64,000 nucleotides of DNA from Kineococcus aurantiacus (GTDB lineage: Bacteria; Actinomycetota; Actinomycetes; Actinomycetales; Kineococcaceae): contig NZ_JACCBB010000001.1 of the NCBI RefSeq assembly GCF_013409345.1, positions 3,100,001 through 3,164,000 on the forward strand, given 5' to 3'. Position numbers and translations under genes: made by a program. Every line of letters begins with the position of its first letter. Position 1 is the stretch's first letter. A model generated the notes under the pieces. It saw only the letters and a list, made by a program, of their open reading frames with translations, did no database searches and was not told where the DNA came from. Of this stretch, positions 18,027 through 27,498 are shown one piece after another.

Positions 18027-19568
18027 GTGCGCCGCAGAGCCGTCCTGGCCGCCCTGTCCGCCTCCCCGCTCGTCGCCGCCACCGCGTGCAGCGCGGGGGA
18101 GGGCGTCGACACCGGGGACGACACCGGCGGCACCTCGGGGGGTTCGGGGGGCGGCGCGTTCGTCGCCGCCATCAGCGCCCAGCCCGACCAGCTCGACCCC
18201 CACAAGACCACCGCGTACGCCAGCTTCCAGGTGCTGGAGAACGTCTACGACACCCTCGTCGTCCCCGACGGCGACGACCTGTCGATGCAGCCCTCCCTCG
18301 CGACGAGCTGGGAGACCAGCCCCGACGGCCTCACGTGGACGTTCACCCTCGCCCAGGGCGTCACCTTCCACGACGGTTCCCCGTTCCGGGCCGCCGACGT
18401 CGTGTTCTCCTACCGGCGCATCATCGACCAGGACCTCGCCAACTCCTCCCGGTTCGCCACCGTCGCCGACGTCACCGCCCCCGACGACCAGCACGTCGTC
18501 ATCACGCTGAGCGAGCCCACGCCGAACCTGCTCTCGCGCATCGGCGCGTTCAAGGGCATGGCGATCCTGCCCGAGGGCGTCGACGAGTCGACCCTGGCGA
18601 CGAAGGCCGTGGGCACCGGCCCGTTCTCGCTGCAGGGCTCCTCCGCCAGCGAGATCTCGCTGGAGCGCTTCGACGGCTACTGGGGGCAGGCGCCGGACAT
18701 CGGCGGGGTGACGTTCCAGTTCATCACCGAACCCGTCGCCGCCCTCACCGCCCTGACCACCGACCAGGTGCAGTGGACCGACAACGTCCCGCCGCAGAAG
18801 CTCGCCGACCTCGGCGAGGACGACTCCGTCGAGCTCGGCAAGGTCGCCAGCGTCGACTACTGGTACCTGGCGATGAACTGCGCCAAGGCGCCCTTCGACG
18901 AGGTGGAGGTGCGCCGGGCCGTCGCGTTCGCCCTGGACCGCGAGGCCATCACCGAGGCCGCGAAGTTCGACACCGCGCGCGTCAACCAGACGGCCATCCC
19001 GCAGGACTCGAAGTGGTACTACGACTACGCGCCCTTCACGACCGACGTGGACCAGGCGAAGCAGCTGCTGCAGCAGGCCGGGGTCTCCACGCCGCTGACG
19101 ATGGGGCTCATGGTGACCTCGGAGTACCCCGAGACCGTCACCGCCGCGCAGGTCATCGCCAGCCAGCTCGAACCGCTGGGCATCACCGTCGAGATCCAGA
19201 CCGAGGACTTCGCGACCTGGCTGGACCGCGAGGGCCGCGGCGACTTCGACGCGTTCATGCTGGGCTGGCTCGGGAACGTCGACCCCGCCGACTTCTACGA
19301 GGACCAGCACCGCACGGGCGGGGCGAACAACTACCAGAAGTACTCCAACCCCGTCACCGACGACCTGCTCGACCGCGGCGCCGTCGAACCGGACGAGGCC
19401 CGGCGCAAGGAGCTGTACGACCAGGCCGCCAAGCAGATCGTCGACGACGTGTCGTACCTGTACCTCTACAACCCCGACGCCGTGCAGGTCTGGAAGAAGG
19501 GCGTCACCGGGTACCAGGTCCGGGCCGACAAGGCGGTGAACTTCGACACCGTGGCGCTGCCCTCGTGA
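18027..19568 (+). CDS. ABC importer substrate-binding lipoprotein (SBP family 5)
   Basis: 513 aa peptide/solute-binding protein of the DppA/OppA family. It starts at GTG with a twin-arginine-like basic stretch (VRRRAVLAALSA) and a short hydrophobic core ending at ATAC-S, taken as the lipobox. A Gly/Ser/Thr-rich linker follows. Family motifs are LDPHKTTAYASFQVLENVYD, TWTFTLAQGVTFHDGSPF, and NPVTDDLLDRG near the C-terminus. It tethers outside the membrane and delivers ligand to the two permeases. First gene of a five-gene operon; its stop overlaps the permease start by 4 bp. Dipeptide, oligopeptide or another family-5 ligand (for example nickel or glycoside) is possible. Confidence 0.92.
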   Translation: MRRRAVLAALSASPLVAATACSAGEGVDTGDDTGGTSGGSGGGAFVAAISAQPDQLDPHKTTAYASFQVLENVYDTLVVPDGDDLSMQPSLATSWETSPDGLTWTFTLAQGVTFHDGSPFRAADVVFSYRRIIDQDLANSSRFATVADVTAPDDQHVVITLSEPTPNLLSRIGAFKGMAILPEGVDESTLATKAVGTGPFSLQGSSASEISLERFDGYWGQAPDIGGVTFQFITEPVAALTALTTDQVQWTDNVPPQKLADLGEDDSVELGKVASVDYWYLAMNCAKAPFDEVEVRRAVAFALDREAITEAAKFDTARVNQTAIPQDSKWYYDYAPFTTDVDQAKQLLQQAGVSTPLTMGLMVTSEYPETVTAAQVIASQLEPLGITVEIQTEDFATWLDREGRGDFDAFMLGWLGNVDPADFYEDQHRTGGANNYQKYSNPVTDDLLDRGAVEPDEARRKELYDQAAKQIVDDVSYLYLYNPDAVQVWKKGVTGYQVRADKAVNFDTVALPS

Positions 19569-20506
19569 CCGGCGTGGCGGTGCGGCGCGTCCTGCAGGCC
19601 GTCGTCGTCCTGCTCGGGGTGAGCGTCCTGACGTTCCTGCTGGTGCACCTGGTCCCCGGCGACCCGGTCCGGCTGGCGCTGGGCACCCGCTTCGACCAGT
19701 CCACCTACGACGCGCTGCGCGAACGCGCCGGGCTCGACCAGCCCGTCCTGACGCAGTTCCTGTCCTGGATCGGGCACGCCCTCACCGGCGACCTCGGGGT
19801 GAGCTTCCGCTCCGGCGACCCCGTGACGCTGCTCATCCTCGAACGGCTGCCCGCGACGGTGTCGCTGGCGCTCGCCTCGATCGTCGTGGCGCTGCTCATC
19901 GCGGTGCCGCTGGGCACGGCGTCGGCGCTGCGGCCGCGGTCGTTCCTCGACGGGTTCGGGACGGTGGTGTCCCAGATCGGGATCTCGGTGCCGGAGTTCT
20001 GGATGGGCATCATGCTCATCCTCGTGTTCGCCGGGACCCTGGGCTGGTTCCCGGCCAGCGGGTACGTCCCGTTCTCCCAGGACCCGCTGGGCTGGGCGCG
20101 CTCCCTCGTGCTGCCCGCCGTGACGACCGGGCTGGTCTCGGGCAGCGTCCTGACGCGGTTCACCCGCTCCAGCGTCCTGGAGGCCCTGTCGGCCGAGCAC
20201 GTCCGCACGGCCCGGGCCAAGGGGCTGGGGCCGCGGGCCGTCCTGAACTGGCACGTGCTGCGCAACGCGCTGCTGCCGCTGGTCACCGTGACGGGCGTCC
20301 AGCTGGCGTACCTGCTGTCGGGGGTGGTCGTCGTCGAGATCGTCTTCGCGTGGCCGGGGCTGGGGTTGCTGGCGCTGCAGTCGGTGCAGGCGCGCGACTA
20401 CCCCGTCCTGCAGGGTGCGGTGCTGCTGTTCGCGGTCGTGTTCCTCGTCCTGAACCTGGTGGTGGACCTGCTGTACTCCAAGCTCGACCCGAGGATCGCG
20501 TCGTGA
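19565..20506 (+). CDS. ABC importer permease (DppB type)
   Basis: 313 aa inner-membrane permease with six TM helices. The N-terminal LLGVSVLTFLLVHLVPGDPV is the hallmark of DppB/OppB proteins. The EAA loop reads EHVRTARAKGLGPRAVLNWHV and docks the ATPases. The C-terminus (NLVVDLLYSKLDPRI) is also typical. GTG start inside the preceding stop (GTGA overlap). Confidence 0.93.
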   Translation: MTGVAVRRVLQAVVVLLGVSVLTFLLVHLVPGDPVRLALGTRFDQSTYDALRERAGLDQPVLTQFLSWIGHALTGDLGVSFRSGDPVTLLILERLPATVSLALASIVVALLIAVPLGTASALRPRSFLDGFGTVVSQIGISVPEFWMGIMLILVFAGTLGWFPASGYVPFSQDPLGWARSLVLPAVTTGLVSGSVLTRFTRSSVLEALSAEHVRTARAKGLGPRAVLNWHVLRNALLPLVTVTGVQLAYLLSGVVVVEIVFAWPGLGLLALQSVQARDYPVLQGAVLLFAVVFLVLNLVVDLLYSKLDPRIAS

Positions 20507-21429
20507 CCGCCGTGCAGCCGGTGCCGCAGGTCTCGGTCCGGCCCCGGCGCAACGCCTTCCTCGACGGCCTGAAGCTCCTGCTGTCCTCGCCGCCGGCGCT
20601 GTTCGGCGCGGTCGTGCTCGTCGTGGTCGTGCTCGTGGCGCTGCTCGACGACCAGCTCGCCCCGTCGGGGGCCAACGACGTCGACGTCGCCGACCGCCTG
20701 CAGCCCCCCGGCGCCGCGCACTGGTTCGGCACCGACGACCTGGGGCGCGACATCCTGTCCCGGGTGGTCCTGGGCGCGCGGGTGTCGCTGCAGGTCGGCG
20801 TCGTCGCGGTGGGCCTGTCCCTCGTCGCCGGTGTCCTCGTCGGGTTGTTCGCCGGGTTCTACGGCCGCTGGGTGGACACCGTGCTCATGCGGGCGATGGA
20901 CGTCCTCTTCGCGTTCCCCGCGATGCTGCTGGCGATCGCCGTCATCGCGATCCTCGGGCCCGGCACCACGAACGCGATGATCGCCATCGCCATCACCTAC
21001 ACCCCGGTCTTCGCGCGCGTCACCCGCTCGTCGGTGCTGGGGGTCCGCGAGACCGTGTACGTCCGCGCGTCCCGCTCGATCGGGGCCTCGGACCTGCGGC
21101 TGCTGTTCCGGCACGTGCTGCCGAACGCGGCGCCGCCGGTCATCGTGCAGACGTCGGTGAGCCTGGCGTTCGCCGTGCTCGCCGAGGCGGCCCTGTCGTT
21201 CGTGGGCCTGGGGACGCAGCCGCCCGCGCCGAGCTGGGGCCGGATGCTGTCCGAGGGCCGCGAGTACGTCGACCTGGCCTGGTGGATCGCGGTGTTCCCC
21301 GGCCTGGCGATCGTGCTGCTGGTGCTGGCCTTCAACCTGCTGGGCGACGGGCTGCGCGACGTGCTGGACCCGCAGCAGCGCAGCGCGCTGCAGGCGGGGA
21401 AGCGGACGTTCGGGAGGAGGCGCCGGTGA
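20503..21429 (+). CDS. ABC importer permease (DppC type)
   Basis: 308 aa second permease subunit. DppC features: an N-terminal single TM, then [20 protein letters not shown] just before the permease domain, the EAA loop [20 protein letters not shown], and the C-terminal [12 protein letters not shown]. The GTG start overlaps the DppB-type stop by 4 bp. Forms the heterodimeric pore with the upstream gene product. Confidence 0.93.
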   Translation: MTAVQPVPQVSVRPRRNAFLDGLKLLLSSPPALFGAVVLVVVVLVALLDDQLAPSGANDVDVADRLQPPGAAHWFGTDDLGRDILSRVVLGARVSLQVGVVAVGLSLVAGVLVGLFAGFYGRWVDTVLMRAMDVLFAFPAMLLAIAVIAILGPGTTNAMIAIAITYTPVFARVTRSSVLGVRETVYVRASRSIGASDLRLLFRHVLPNAAPPVIVQTSVSLAFAVLAEAALSFVGLGTQPPAPSWGRMLSEGREYVDLAWWIAVFPGLAIVLLVLAFNLLGDGLRDVLDPQQRSALQAGKRTFGRRRR

Positions 21430-22403
21430 ACGTCCTGGACGTGCAGGACCTGCGGGTGTCGATGGACACCGCGCGGGGCACCGCGCACATCGTCAACGGC
21501 CTGGACCTCTCGGTCGCGGCCGGGGAGACCGTCGCGGTCGTGGGGGAGTCCGGCAGCGGCAAGAGCGTGTCCGTCACGGCCCTGCTGGGGTTGCTGCCCG
21601 GCCACGCCCGGGTCAGCGGCCGGGCCGAGTTCGACGGCCGCGACCTGCTGGCGATGTCGGAGGCGCAGCTGCGGACGGTCCGCGGCAACGGCATCGGCAC
21701 GGTCTTCCAGGACCCCATGACCTCGCTGAACCCCGTCCTGACCGTCGGCCGGCAGGTCGGGGAGGGGCTGCTGGCCCACCGCGCGGTGACCTCCAAGCGC
21801 GCCGCGCGGGAACGGGCCGCGGAACTGCTCGCCGACGTGGGGCTGCCGGACCCCCGCGGCACCCTGGACCGCTACCCGCACGAGCTGTCCGGGGGGATGC
21901 GCCAGCGCGTCGGCATCGCCATCGCGCTGGCGGGGTCGCCGAAGCTGCTCATCGCCGACGAGGCGACGACGGCCCTGGACGTCACGGTGCAGGCGCAGAT
22001 CCTCGAACTCGTCGCGCGGTTGCAGTCCGAGCACGGCACGGGCGTCGTGTGGATCACCCACGACCTGGGGGTCGTGGCGGGCATCGCGGACCGGGTGCTG
22101 GTGATGTACGCGGGGCGGTGCGTGGAGGACGGCTCGGTCGAGGAGGTGTTCTCCGCCCCCGCCCACCCGTACACGCGGGGCCTGCTGGGTTCCCTGCCCT
22201 CGCTGCGGGACCCCGGCGAGGACCTGGTCGCGATCCCCGGGACCCCGCCGCCGCCCACCGACCTGCCGCCGGGGTGCGTGTTCCACCCGCGGTGCCCCGT
22301 GCGGGGGGACGTGCGGTGCGCCACCGAGCAGCCGCCACTGGTCCCGGTGGGCCGCACGCACCGCGCCGCGACGTTCTGCACGACCCCGGAGGTGGACTCG
22401 TGA
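21426..22403 (+). CDS. ABC importer ATPase (DppD type)
   Basis: 325 aa ATP-binding subunit. Walker A GESGSGKS (about residues 40-47), Q-loop [13 protein letters not shown], signature [12 protein letters not shown], Walker [14 protein letters not shown] and H-loop THDLG are all intact. The C-terminal oligopeptide/dipeptide transporter extension ([14 protein letters not shown] to [11 protein letters not shown]) contains conserved Cys residues that, in related ATPases, can carry an Fe-S cluster. GTGA overlap on both sides. Confidence 0.94.
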   Translation: MNVLDVQDLRVSMDTARGTAHIVNGLDLSVAAGETVAVVGESGSGKSVSVTALLGLLPGHARVSGRAEFDGRDLLAMSEAQLRTVRGNGIGTVFQDPMTSLNPVLTVGRQVGEGLLAHRAVTSKRAARERAAELLADVGLPDPRGTLDRYPHELSGGMRQRVGIAIALAGSPKLLIADEATTALDVTVQAQILELVARLQSEHGTGVVWITHDLGVVAGIADRVLVMYAGRCVEDGSVEEVFSAPAHPYTRGLLGSLPSLRDPGEDLVAIPGTPPPPTDLPPGCVFHPRCPVRGDVRCATEQPPLVPVGRTHRAATFCTTPEVDS

Positions 22404-23416
22404 ACGACGTGCTGGTGCGGGCCCGCGACCTGCAGGTGCACTTCCCGGTGCGCTCGAAGGGACTGCGCCGCAAGCAGACCGGCGCGGTGCGCGCCGTGGA
22501 CGGCGTCGACCTGGACGTGCTGCGCGGCGAGACGCTGGGCCTGGTGGGGGAGTCCGGGTGCGGGAAGTCGACCCTCGGCAACGCCCTGCTGCGGCTCGTG
22601 GAACCCACGGGGGGTTCCGTCGAGTTCGACGGGACGGACGTCACGGGCCTGTCGGCGCGGGCGCTGCGGTCGCTGCGCCGGCGCGCCGTGATGGTGTTCC
22701 AGGACCCCTACGCCAGCCTGGACCCGCGGATGACCGTGGGGCAGACGGTGGCCGAGCCGCTGCAGGTGCACGGCCTGCGGTCCGGTTCCCGCCCGGCGCG
22801 GGTCGCCGAGCTGCTCGAGCTCGTCGGTCTCGACCCGTCGGTGGCGTCGCGGTACCCGCACGAGTTCTCCGGTGGTCAGCGCCAGCGCGTGGGGATCGCC
22901 CGCGCCCTGGCCGGTGAACCGGACTTCGTGGTGTGCGACGAGGCCATCGCCTCGCTGGACGTCAGCGTGCAGGCGCAGGTGCTGAACCTGCTGCGGTCCC
23001 TGCAGCGGGAGCTGGGGCTGACGCTGCTGTTCGTGTCCCACGACCTGGCCGCCGTCCGGCACCTGTCGGACCGGATCGCCGTCATGTACCTCGGGCGCGT
23101 CGTGGAGGTCGCCCCGGCCGCCGACCTCAGCGCCGACCCGCAGCACCCGTACACGCGCGCGCTGCTGTCGGCGGTGCCCGTGCCGGACCCGGCGCGGGAG
23201 CGGTCGCGGGAACGGATCGTGCTGTCGGGGGACGTGCCGTCCGCGGCGCGCGTCCCCTCGGGGTGCCGGTTCCGCACCCGCTGCCCGGCGGCGTTCGAGC
23301 CGTGCCCCACGGTCGACCCGGCCCTGCAGCCGGTGCCGGGGGCGCACGGCGGTGACCTCAGCGGTGAGCACGCCGCGGCGTGCCACCTGCACGGGGTGGT
23401 CGCGGTCAGCCGCTGA
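22400..23416 (+). CDS. ABC importer ATPase (DppF type)
   Basis: 338 aa second ATPase. Walker [13 protein letters not shown]-loop [16 protein letters not shown], signature [15 protein letters not shown], Walker [14 protein letters not shown] and H-loop SHDLAAV are complete. It carries the same C-terminal extension ([25 protein letters not shown]). Last gene of the operon; its final 11 bp overlap the converging Clp-N protein gene. Confidence 0.94.
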   Translation: MNDVLVRARDLQVHFPVRSKGLRRKQTGAVRAVDGVDLDVLRGETLGLVGESGCGKSTLGNALLRLVEPTGGSVEFDGTDVTGLSARALRSLRRRAVMVFQDPYASLDPRMTVGQTVAEPLQVHGLRSGSRPARVAELLELVGLDPSVASRYPHEFSGGQRQRVGIARALAGEPDFVVCDEAIASLDVSVQAQVLNLLRSLQRELGLTLLFVSHDLAAVRHLSDRIAVMYLGRVVEVAPAADLSADPQHPYTRALLSAVPVPDPARERSRERIVLSGDVPSAARVPSGCRFRTRCPAAFEPCPTVDPALQPVPGAHGGDLSGEHAAACHLHGVVAVSR

Positions 23417-24101
23417 CGCGGTCCGCGCGCACGCCCAGCCCGGCCAGCACGCCGGTCCCGTCCTCGGCGGCCAGGACGGCCAGCAGCACGTGGACGTCGT
23501 CGACGTGGTCGGCGCCGCGGCGCACGGCCTCGGTGAAGGTGCCTTCCAGCACCGCGCGCGCGTGGGCGTCGAAGGGGATGAGCGCCGGGACGTCCCCGGC
23601 CGGGGCGGGCAGCGAGGCGCGGGTGACGCGGCGCACCTCCTCCAGGTCGGCCCCCTGGGCCGTGACGGCGCGCGCCGCGGCGCCGTCCGCGTCGGCCAGG
23701 AGGGCCAGCAGGAGGTGCGGCACCCCGATGGTCGCGTTCTCCTCGCGGCGGGCGAGTTCCTGGGCGCCGACGACGACGGCGCGGGCGGCGTCGGTGAACC
23801 GGCTGAACCCCTGGCTGGGGTCCAGCGGGGCGGGTGCGTCCTCGTCCCCATCGGTGTCCCGGCCGACGAACCGCTTCTGCGCGGCCTGCCGGGTGACGCC
23901 CATGCTGGCGCCGATCCGGGTCCAGGAGGCGCCGGAGCGGCGGGCCTGGTCGACGAAGTGGCCGATGAGGGCGTCGGCCGTCTCGCCGAGGTGCTCGCCG
24001 AGGAGGACGGCGTCGCTGAGGCGGTCCAGGGGGTCGTCGTGGCGTCCGGTGACGGTGCGGACGAGGTCGTCGAGCCGGACGAGCTGGGTGGGTTCCGTCA
24101 T
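23406..24101 (-). CDS. Clp N-terminal-domain protein with N-terminal helix-turn-helix
   Basis: 231 aa protein of two parts. The N-terminal 85 residues include [20 protein letters not shown], a clear helix-turn-helix-like segment. The rest contains a double Clp-N repeat ([36 protein letters not shown] and [20 protein letters not shown]) but no AAA+ ATPase, so it is not a ClpC chaperone. It could bind DNA and sense damaged or specific proteins through the Clp-N domain. I chose ATG 24101 because a -35/-10 pair places transcription start at that A (leaderless); an ATG at 24113 lies inside the operator. Two palindromes overlap the promoter, which suggests autoregulation. Confidence 0.82.
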   Translation of the reverse strand: MTEPTQLVRLDDLVRTVTGRHDDPLDRLSDAVLLGEHLGETADALIGHFVDQARRSGASWTRIGASMGVTRQAAQKRFVGRDTDGDEDAPAPLDPSQGFSRFTDAARAVVVGAQELARREENATIGVPHLLLALLADADGAAARAVTAQGADLEEVRRVTRASLPAPAGDVPALIPFDAHARAVLEGTFTEAVRRGADHVDDVHVLLAVLAAEDGTGVLAGLGVRADRVSG

Positions 24102-24104
24102 GGC

Positions 24105-24152
24105 GTCAACCATAGGTTGACACTCCGGGGATTGTCAACCACGGGTTGACAA
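24105..24152 (-). promoter_or_regulatory. Promoter with two palindromic operators before the Clp-N gene
   Basis: Two copies of the same palindrome, GTCAACC-ATA-GGTTGAC (24105-24121) and GTCAACC-ACG-GGTTGAC (24134-24150), have centres 29 bp apart. Read on the minus strand, TTGACA (24138-24133) is an ideal -35 and TATGGT (24114-24109) a good -10, with an 18-bp spacer. The -10 ends 7 nt before ATG 24101, giving a leaderless transcript. A dimer bound at either site would cover one promoter hexamer. Confidence 0.75.
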
Positions 24153-25115
24153 TCATGACCGCGACGACCCGCTGGACACCGCGACGCGCTCGCGCAGCGG
24201 GCCAGCCGCGGTCAGGTCGAGCGTGGTGCCGGACCCGCGCAGCGTGGGGAACGCCTCGCGCAGGAACTCCCGGCTGCGGCGCGCGGCCTCCCGGTGCACC
24301 GGGTCGTGGTCGTACAGCTCCACGCTGATCCAGCCGTCGAACCCCGAGGCCAGCACCGCGCCCACGGCGTCGAAGTCCACGTCGCCGTCCCCGGGGACCA
24401 GGTGCGCGTGCACCCGGTCGGCGATGTCCTCCACCTGCAGGTGCCGCGTCACCGGCAGGTGCCGCTCCAGGGAGGCCAGCGCGTCGTCCTCGACGACGAC
24501 GCAGTGCCCCAGGTCCTGGCTCAGCCACAGGTCCGGGCTGCCGGTGCGCTCCAGCACGGCCGCCACCTCGGCGTTCGTCCGGTAGTGGAAGTCCGGTTCG
24601 GGCTCGATGCCCAGCACGGTGCTGCCGCGGGGCAGCCCGGCCGCGTCGAGGGACTCGTGCAGGGTGTCGAGCAGCACGGCCACGGCCTCGTCGAACCAGG
24701 CGTCGGCCTGCGCGGCGCTCACCTCGGGCCGCCGGCGGCCCGAGGAGAACACCACCAGCGGGACGCCGACGAGGACGCCGGCGCGGACGCCGCGCTGCAG
24801 CAGGTCCAGCCGCCGGGCCCGCTCGGCGGGGTCGGGGTCGACGAGGGCGGGTTCGAACGGGGAGTCGCCCAGCAGGTGCGGGTCGCCGGTGGCCAGGCTG
24901 CAGGCCGTCAGGCCCGTGTCCGCCAGGGTGGCGCGCAGGCGCTCGGCGTCGGCGGCCGAGAACGTCCACGGGTCGACGTGCTGGTGGTTCAGGGACAGTT
25001 CGATCCCGTCGTACCCGAGGTCGGCCAGGGTGCGGACGGCGTCGTGGACGTCCAGCGAGCGCAGGCCGTTGGCGTTGTACGCCAAGCGGGTCGTGGGGGT
25101 CGGGGGAACGGGCAC
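24153..25115 (-). CDS. Xylose-isomerase-like TIM-barrel sugar isomerase/epimerase
   Basis: 320 aa protein of the AP-endonuclease-2/IolE-like TIM-barrel superfamily. Strand and metal-site features: RLAYNANGLRSLDVHDAVRT, LGYDGIELSLNHQHVD, GIEPEPDFHY, LSQDLGHC, HLQVEDIADRVHAHLVPGDG, and the C-terminal FDGWISVELYDHD. The pattern of Glu, Asp and His at strand ends fits a divalent-metal isomerase or epimerase acting on a sugar, inosose or their phosphates. The GTG start has GAGGAG 5 nt upstream. It is divergent from the HD-like/Gfo/MBL/YcaO operon across 261 bp and probably belongs to the same pathway; substrate unknown. Confidence 0.8.
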   Translation of the reverse strand: MPVPPTPTTRLAYNANGLRSLDVHDAVRTLADLGYDGIELSLNHQHVDPWTFSAADAERLRATLADTGLTACSLATGDPHLLGDSPFEPALVDPDPAERARRLDLLQRGVRAGVLVGVPLVVFSSGRRRPEVSAAQADAWFDEAVAVLLDTLHESLDAAGLPRGSTVLGIEPEPDFHYRTNAEVAAVLERTGSPDLWLSQDLGHCVVVEDDALASLERHLPVTRHLQVEDIADRVHAHLVPGDGDVDFDAVGAVLASGFDGWISVELYDHDPVHREAARRSREFLREAFPTLRGSGTTLDLTAAGPLRERVAVSSGSSRS

Positions 25116-25278
25116 GAGGGCTCCTCGGGTCGCGGTGGGGTGCGGGACGGCGACGTCGGCGTGACCGGGTGGTGGAGCCGCGGCGAACTGCCCGTGAACC
25201 GTTGGTTCCAGGACCGGCGACGGGACGGTCCCGGTTCGACGTAACCACGTCCGCAGGGGCCCCGCACCGCGAGAACCG

Positions 25279-25292
25279 GTGAGGATCCTCAC
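25279..25292. promoter_or_regulatory. Perfect palindrome in the divergent promoter of the YcaO locus
   Basis: GTGAGGATCCTCAC is a perfect 14-bp palindrome midway between the TIM-barrel and HD-like genes. A second inverted repeat, GAACC-GTT-GGTTC, lies at 25196-25208. Either could be an operator that controls both directions. No regulator gene lies in the locus. Confidence 0.4.
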
Positions 25293-25376
25293 GGGAGTTC
25301 GGCGCGCGGACCCCGGGGGGCGCGGGCATGGTGTTCTGGTGCTCTTCATCCAGACCGCGGGTGAGCGAGGTCAGCG

Positions 25377-26357
25377 GTGACCGCCCCCGTGAACCCCGGT
25401 GAACTCCCCGCGACCACTCCCGGTACCGACGCGCCCGTCGTCGAACCCTCCACCCTGACCCTCCTGCGGGAGGTCGCGGACGTGAAGCGCTTGCGCGACG
25501 CCCGCGGCCCCGGTTCGCTGGCCGACCGCGCCTTCACCCGTTCCTGGCGGCTCCTGCTGCGGGACTGGTCCCCGGAACAGGTGCAGCGGCTGGCGCTGCG
25601 CGAGGTCGCGCACACCCTCGTCGCGGCCCGGCTGGCCGGTGTCGACGCCGGTGTGCTGGCCACCGCGGGCCTGGACCGCGCCGAACGCCTGACCGTGCTG
25701 CAGCGCGCCTTCGACGCCGTCGCGGCCACCGCGCAGGGGGGTTTCGGCGACCTCGCCGACCTGCGCGCGGCGCTGGACCCCGACCCCTTCGACGAGGACC
25801 TGCTGCCCGCCGCGCCGCCGTTCGTCGACGCCCTCGTGCGCCAGCCGCGCGCCGGGGCCACCCACCCCGAACTCCCGCGCGTCGTCGTCGAACCGCCCGA
25901 GAGCCACGGCGACCACTGCTTCGTCACCGCCGTGTACTCCGCCCTCGTCGCGCCCCGCTTCGGGGTGCAGCGCGGTACGGCGTTCCTCGTGGCGCTGGCC
26001 CACCACCTGCCCAACGGCGACCTGCCCGACGCGGGTTTCGGCGGCGAGGTGCTGCTCGGCGAGCACTACCTGCCCGTGCTGGCCGCCCTGGAGGAACGGT
26101 CCCTGCGGCAGCTGCCGGCCGGCCTGGCCGCGCACCTGCGGGACCTGCTCCCGCAACGGGAGACGACGGGCACGGACGTCGGGCGGGTGTTCAACACCGC
26201 CGACGTGCTGGACCGCGTCCTGCAGGTCCACCACCACGCCCGCGCCGCCGCGTTCACCGCCGCCCAGGCCCTCGACGACCTGGACATCGTGCACCCCGGT
26301 GCCGTGCAGCAGTTCCAGCTCGGCGTGCTCGCCGGCGCCGGCATCCCCGTGCGCTGA
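25377..26357 (+). CDS. HD-like domain protein, first gene of the YcaO operon
   Basis: 326 aa soluble protein that I do not recognise as a named family. Residues 175-280 look like an HD-type metal-dependent helical domain: ESHGDHCFVTAVYSAL, then LVALAHHLPNGDLPDAGFGG (His209-His210 in the place of the HD pair) and VFNTADVLDR supplying a late Asp. The N-terminal 170 residues are helical and Arg/Leu/Ala-rich with no motif. GTG start with GCGAGG upstream. It leads six co-directional genes (22-bp gap to the next, then only 4-bp overlaps). A hydrolase or lyase step on a small metabolite is the most I would infer. Confidence 0.7.
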   Translation: MTAPVNPGELPATTPGTDAPVVEPSTLTLLREVADVKRLRDARGPGSLADRAFTRSWRLLLRDWSPEQVQRLALREVAHTLVAARLAGVDAGVLATAGLDRAERLTVLQRAFDAVAATAQGGFGDLADLRAALDPDPFDEDLLPAAPPFVDALVRQPRAGATHPELPRVVVEPPESHGDHCFVTAVYSALVAPRFGVQRGTAFLVALAHHLPNGDLPDAGFGGEVLLGEHYLPVLAALEERSLRQLPAGLAAHLRDLLPQRETTGTDVGRVFNTADVLDRVLQVHHHARAAAFTAAQALDDLDIVHPGAVQQFQLGVLAGAGIPVR

Positions 26358-26379
26358 AACCCACCGATCGAGGAGTTCC

Positions 26380-27498
26380 GTGACCGTCCCCGCCCAGCAC
26401 GACCAGCAGCACGACGGACGCACCGGCTGGGTCATCGCCGGTGCGGGCTGGGTCGCGCGCGACCACATGGCCCCCGCCCTGGCCGCCTCCGACAGCAGCC
26501 GCGTCGTCGCCGTCGTCGACCGCGACCTCGACGCCGCGCGGTCCCTGGCCGCCCGGTTCCCCGGCGCGCTCGCCCACGACGACCTCGCCGCGGCCTTCGC
26601 CACCCCCGGGGCGCAGATCGCCTACGTGGCGACCCCGAACCACGCCCACCGCGAGGTCGCGCTGGCCGCCGCGCAGGCCGGTCTGGCCGTTCTGTGCGAG
26701 AAACCCCTCGCCGCCGACCTCGACGACGCCGCGGCCCTGGTGGCCGGCTGCGAGCAGGCCGGGGTCGTGGCCGCGACCGCGTTCGACCAGCGGTTCCACC
26801 CCGCCCACGAGGTCGTGGCGGGGATGCTCGCCCGCGGCGAGCTGGGCACGGTGACGGCCGTCCGGGTCGTGTACGCCTGCTGGCTGCCGCCGGGCTGGGC
26901 GCCGCCGGGCAGCACCACGGGCGACAACTGGCGCGTCGACCCCGTCCGCGCCGGTGGCGGGGCGTACGTGGACCTCGCCCCGCACGGCCTGGACCTCGTG
27001 GGGACGCTGCTGGGCGAGGACGTCGTGCGGGCCACGACCCTCCTGCAGCACCGCGTCCACGACTACGCCGTGGACGACGGTTCCGTCCTCGTGGGCAGCA
27101 CGGCCTCGGGGGTGCTGGTGACGATCTCGAACTCCTTCAACACCGTGGAGACCCTGCCGCGGCGCCGCCTGGAGATCGTCGGGACGGCCGGCCAGCTCGT
27201 CCTGACGAACACCATGGGTCAGGACGCCGGGGGCCGCGTCGAGTTCGTCGACGCCGCCACGGGCGAGTCACGCGACGTCGAGTTCGACGGCGAGACGTCC
27301 CCGTTCACCGGGGAACTGCGCGCGCTGGAGGCCGCGGTGACCGGCGGGTCGCCGTGGCGGTTCCCGATGGCGCGCGACCTGCGCCTGCTGCACCTGCTGC
27401 ACGAAGCCATCGGCGCCGGTGCCCCCGAGTCCGGTGCCCCCGAGTCCGCGACCCCGCCCGCGTCCCCGCAGCCCGCGACCCTGGAGGCACGACGATGA
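26380..27498 (+). CDS. Gfo/Idh/MocA family NAD(P)-dependent oxidoreductase
   Basis: 372 aa dehydrogenase of the glucose-fructose oxidoreductase / inositol dehydrogenase family. The Rossmann motif is IAGAGWVARDHMAPAL (about residues 19-34), followed by VVAVVDRDLDAA, YVATPNHAHREVALAA and the catalytic-lysine motif CEKPLA (Lys108). The C-terminal half contains RAGGGAYVDLAPHGLDLVG with the conserved Asp/His pair. Likely oxidises a hydroxyl of a sugar or cyclitol to a ketone, or reduces one. The C-terminus carries a short low-complexity tail (GAPESGAPESATPP). GTG start with GAGGAG upstream; stop overlaps the MBL start (ATGA). Confidence 0.88.
   Translation: MTVPAQHDQQHDGRTGWVIAGAGWVARDHMAPALAASDSSRVVAVVDRDLDAARSLAARFPGALAHDDLAAAFATPGAQIAYVATPNHAHREVALAAAQAGLAVLCEKPLAADLDDAAALVAGCEQAGVVAATAFDQRFHPAHEVVAGMLARGELGTVTAVRVVYACWLPPGWAPPGSTTGDNWRVDPVRAGGGAYVDLAPHGLDLVGTLLGEDVVRATTLLQHRVHDYAVDDGSVLVGSTASGVLVTISNSFNTVETLPRRRLEIVGTAGQLVLTNTMGQDAGGRVEFVDAATGESRDVEFDGETSPFTGELRALEAAVTGGSPWRFPMARDLRLLHLLHEAIGAGAPESGAPESATPPASPQPATLEARR

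Noticed and set aside
23406-24101. Clp-N protein as a ClpC/ClpB chaperone
   Set aside because: No Walker A/B AAA+ modules; only the Clp-N repeats are present.
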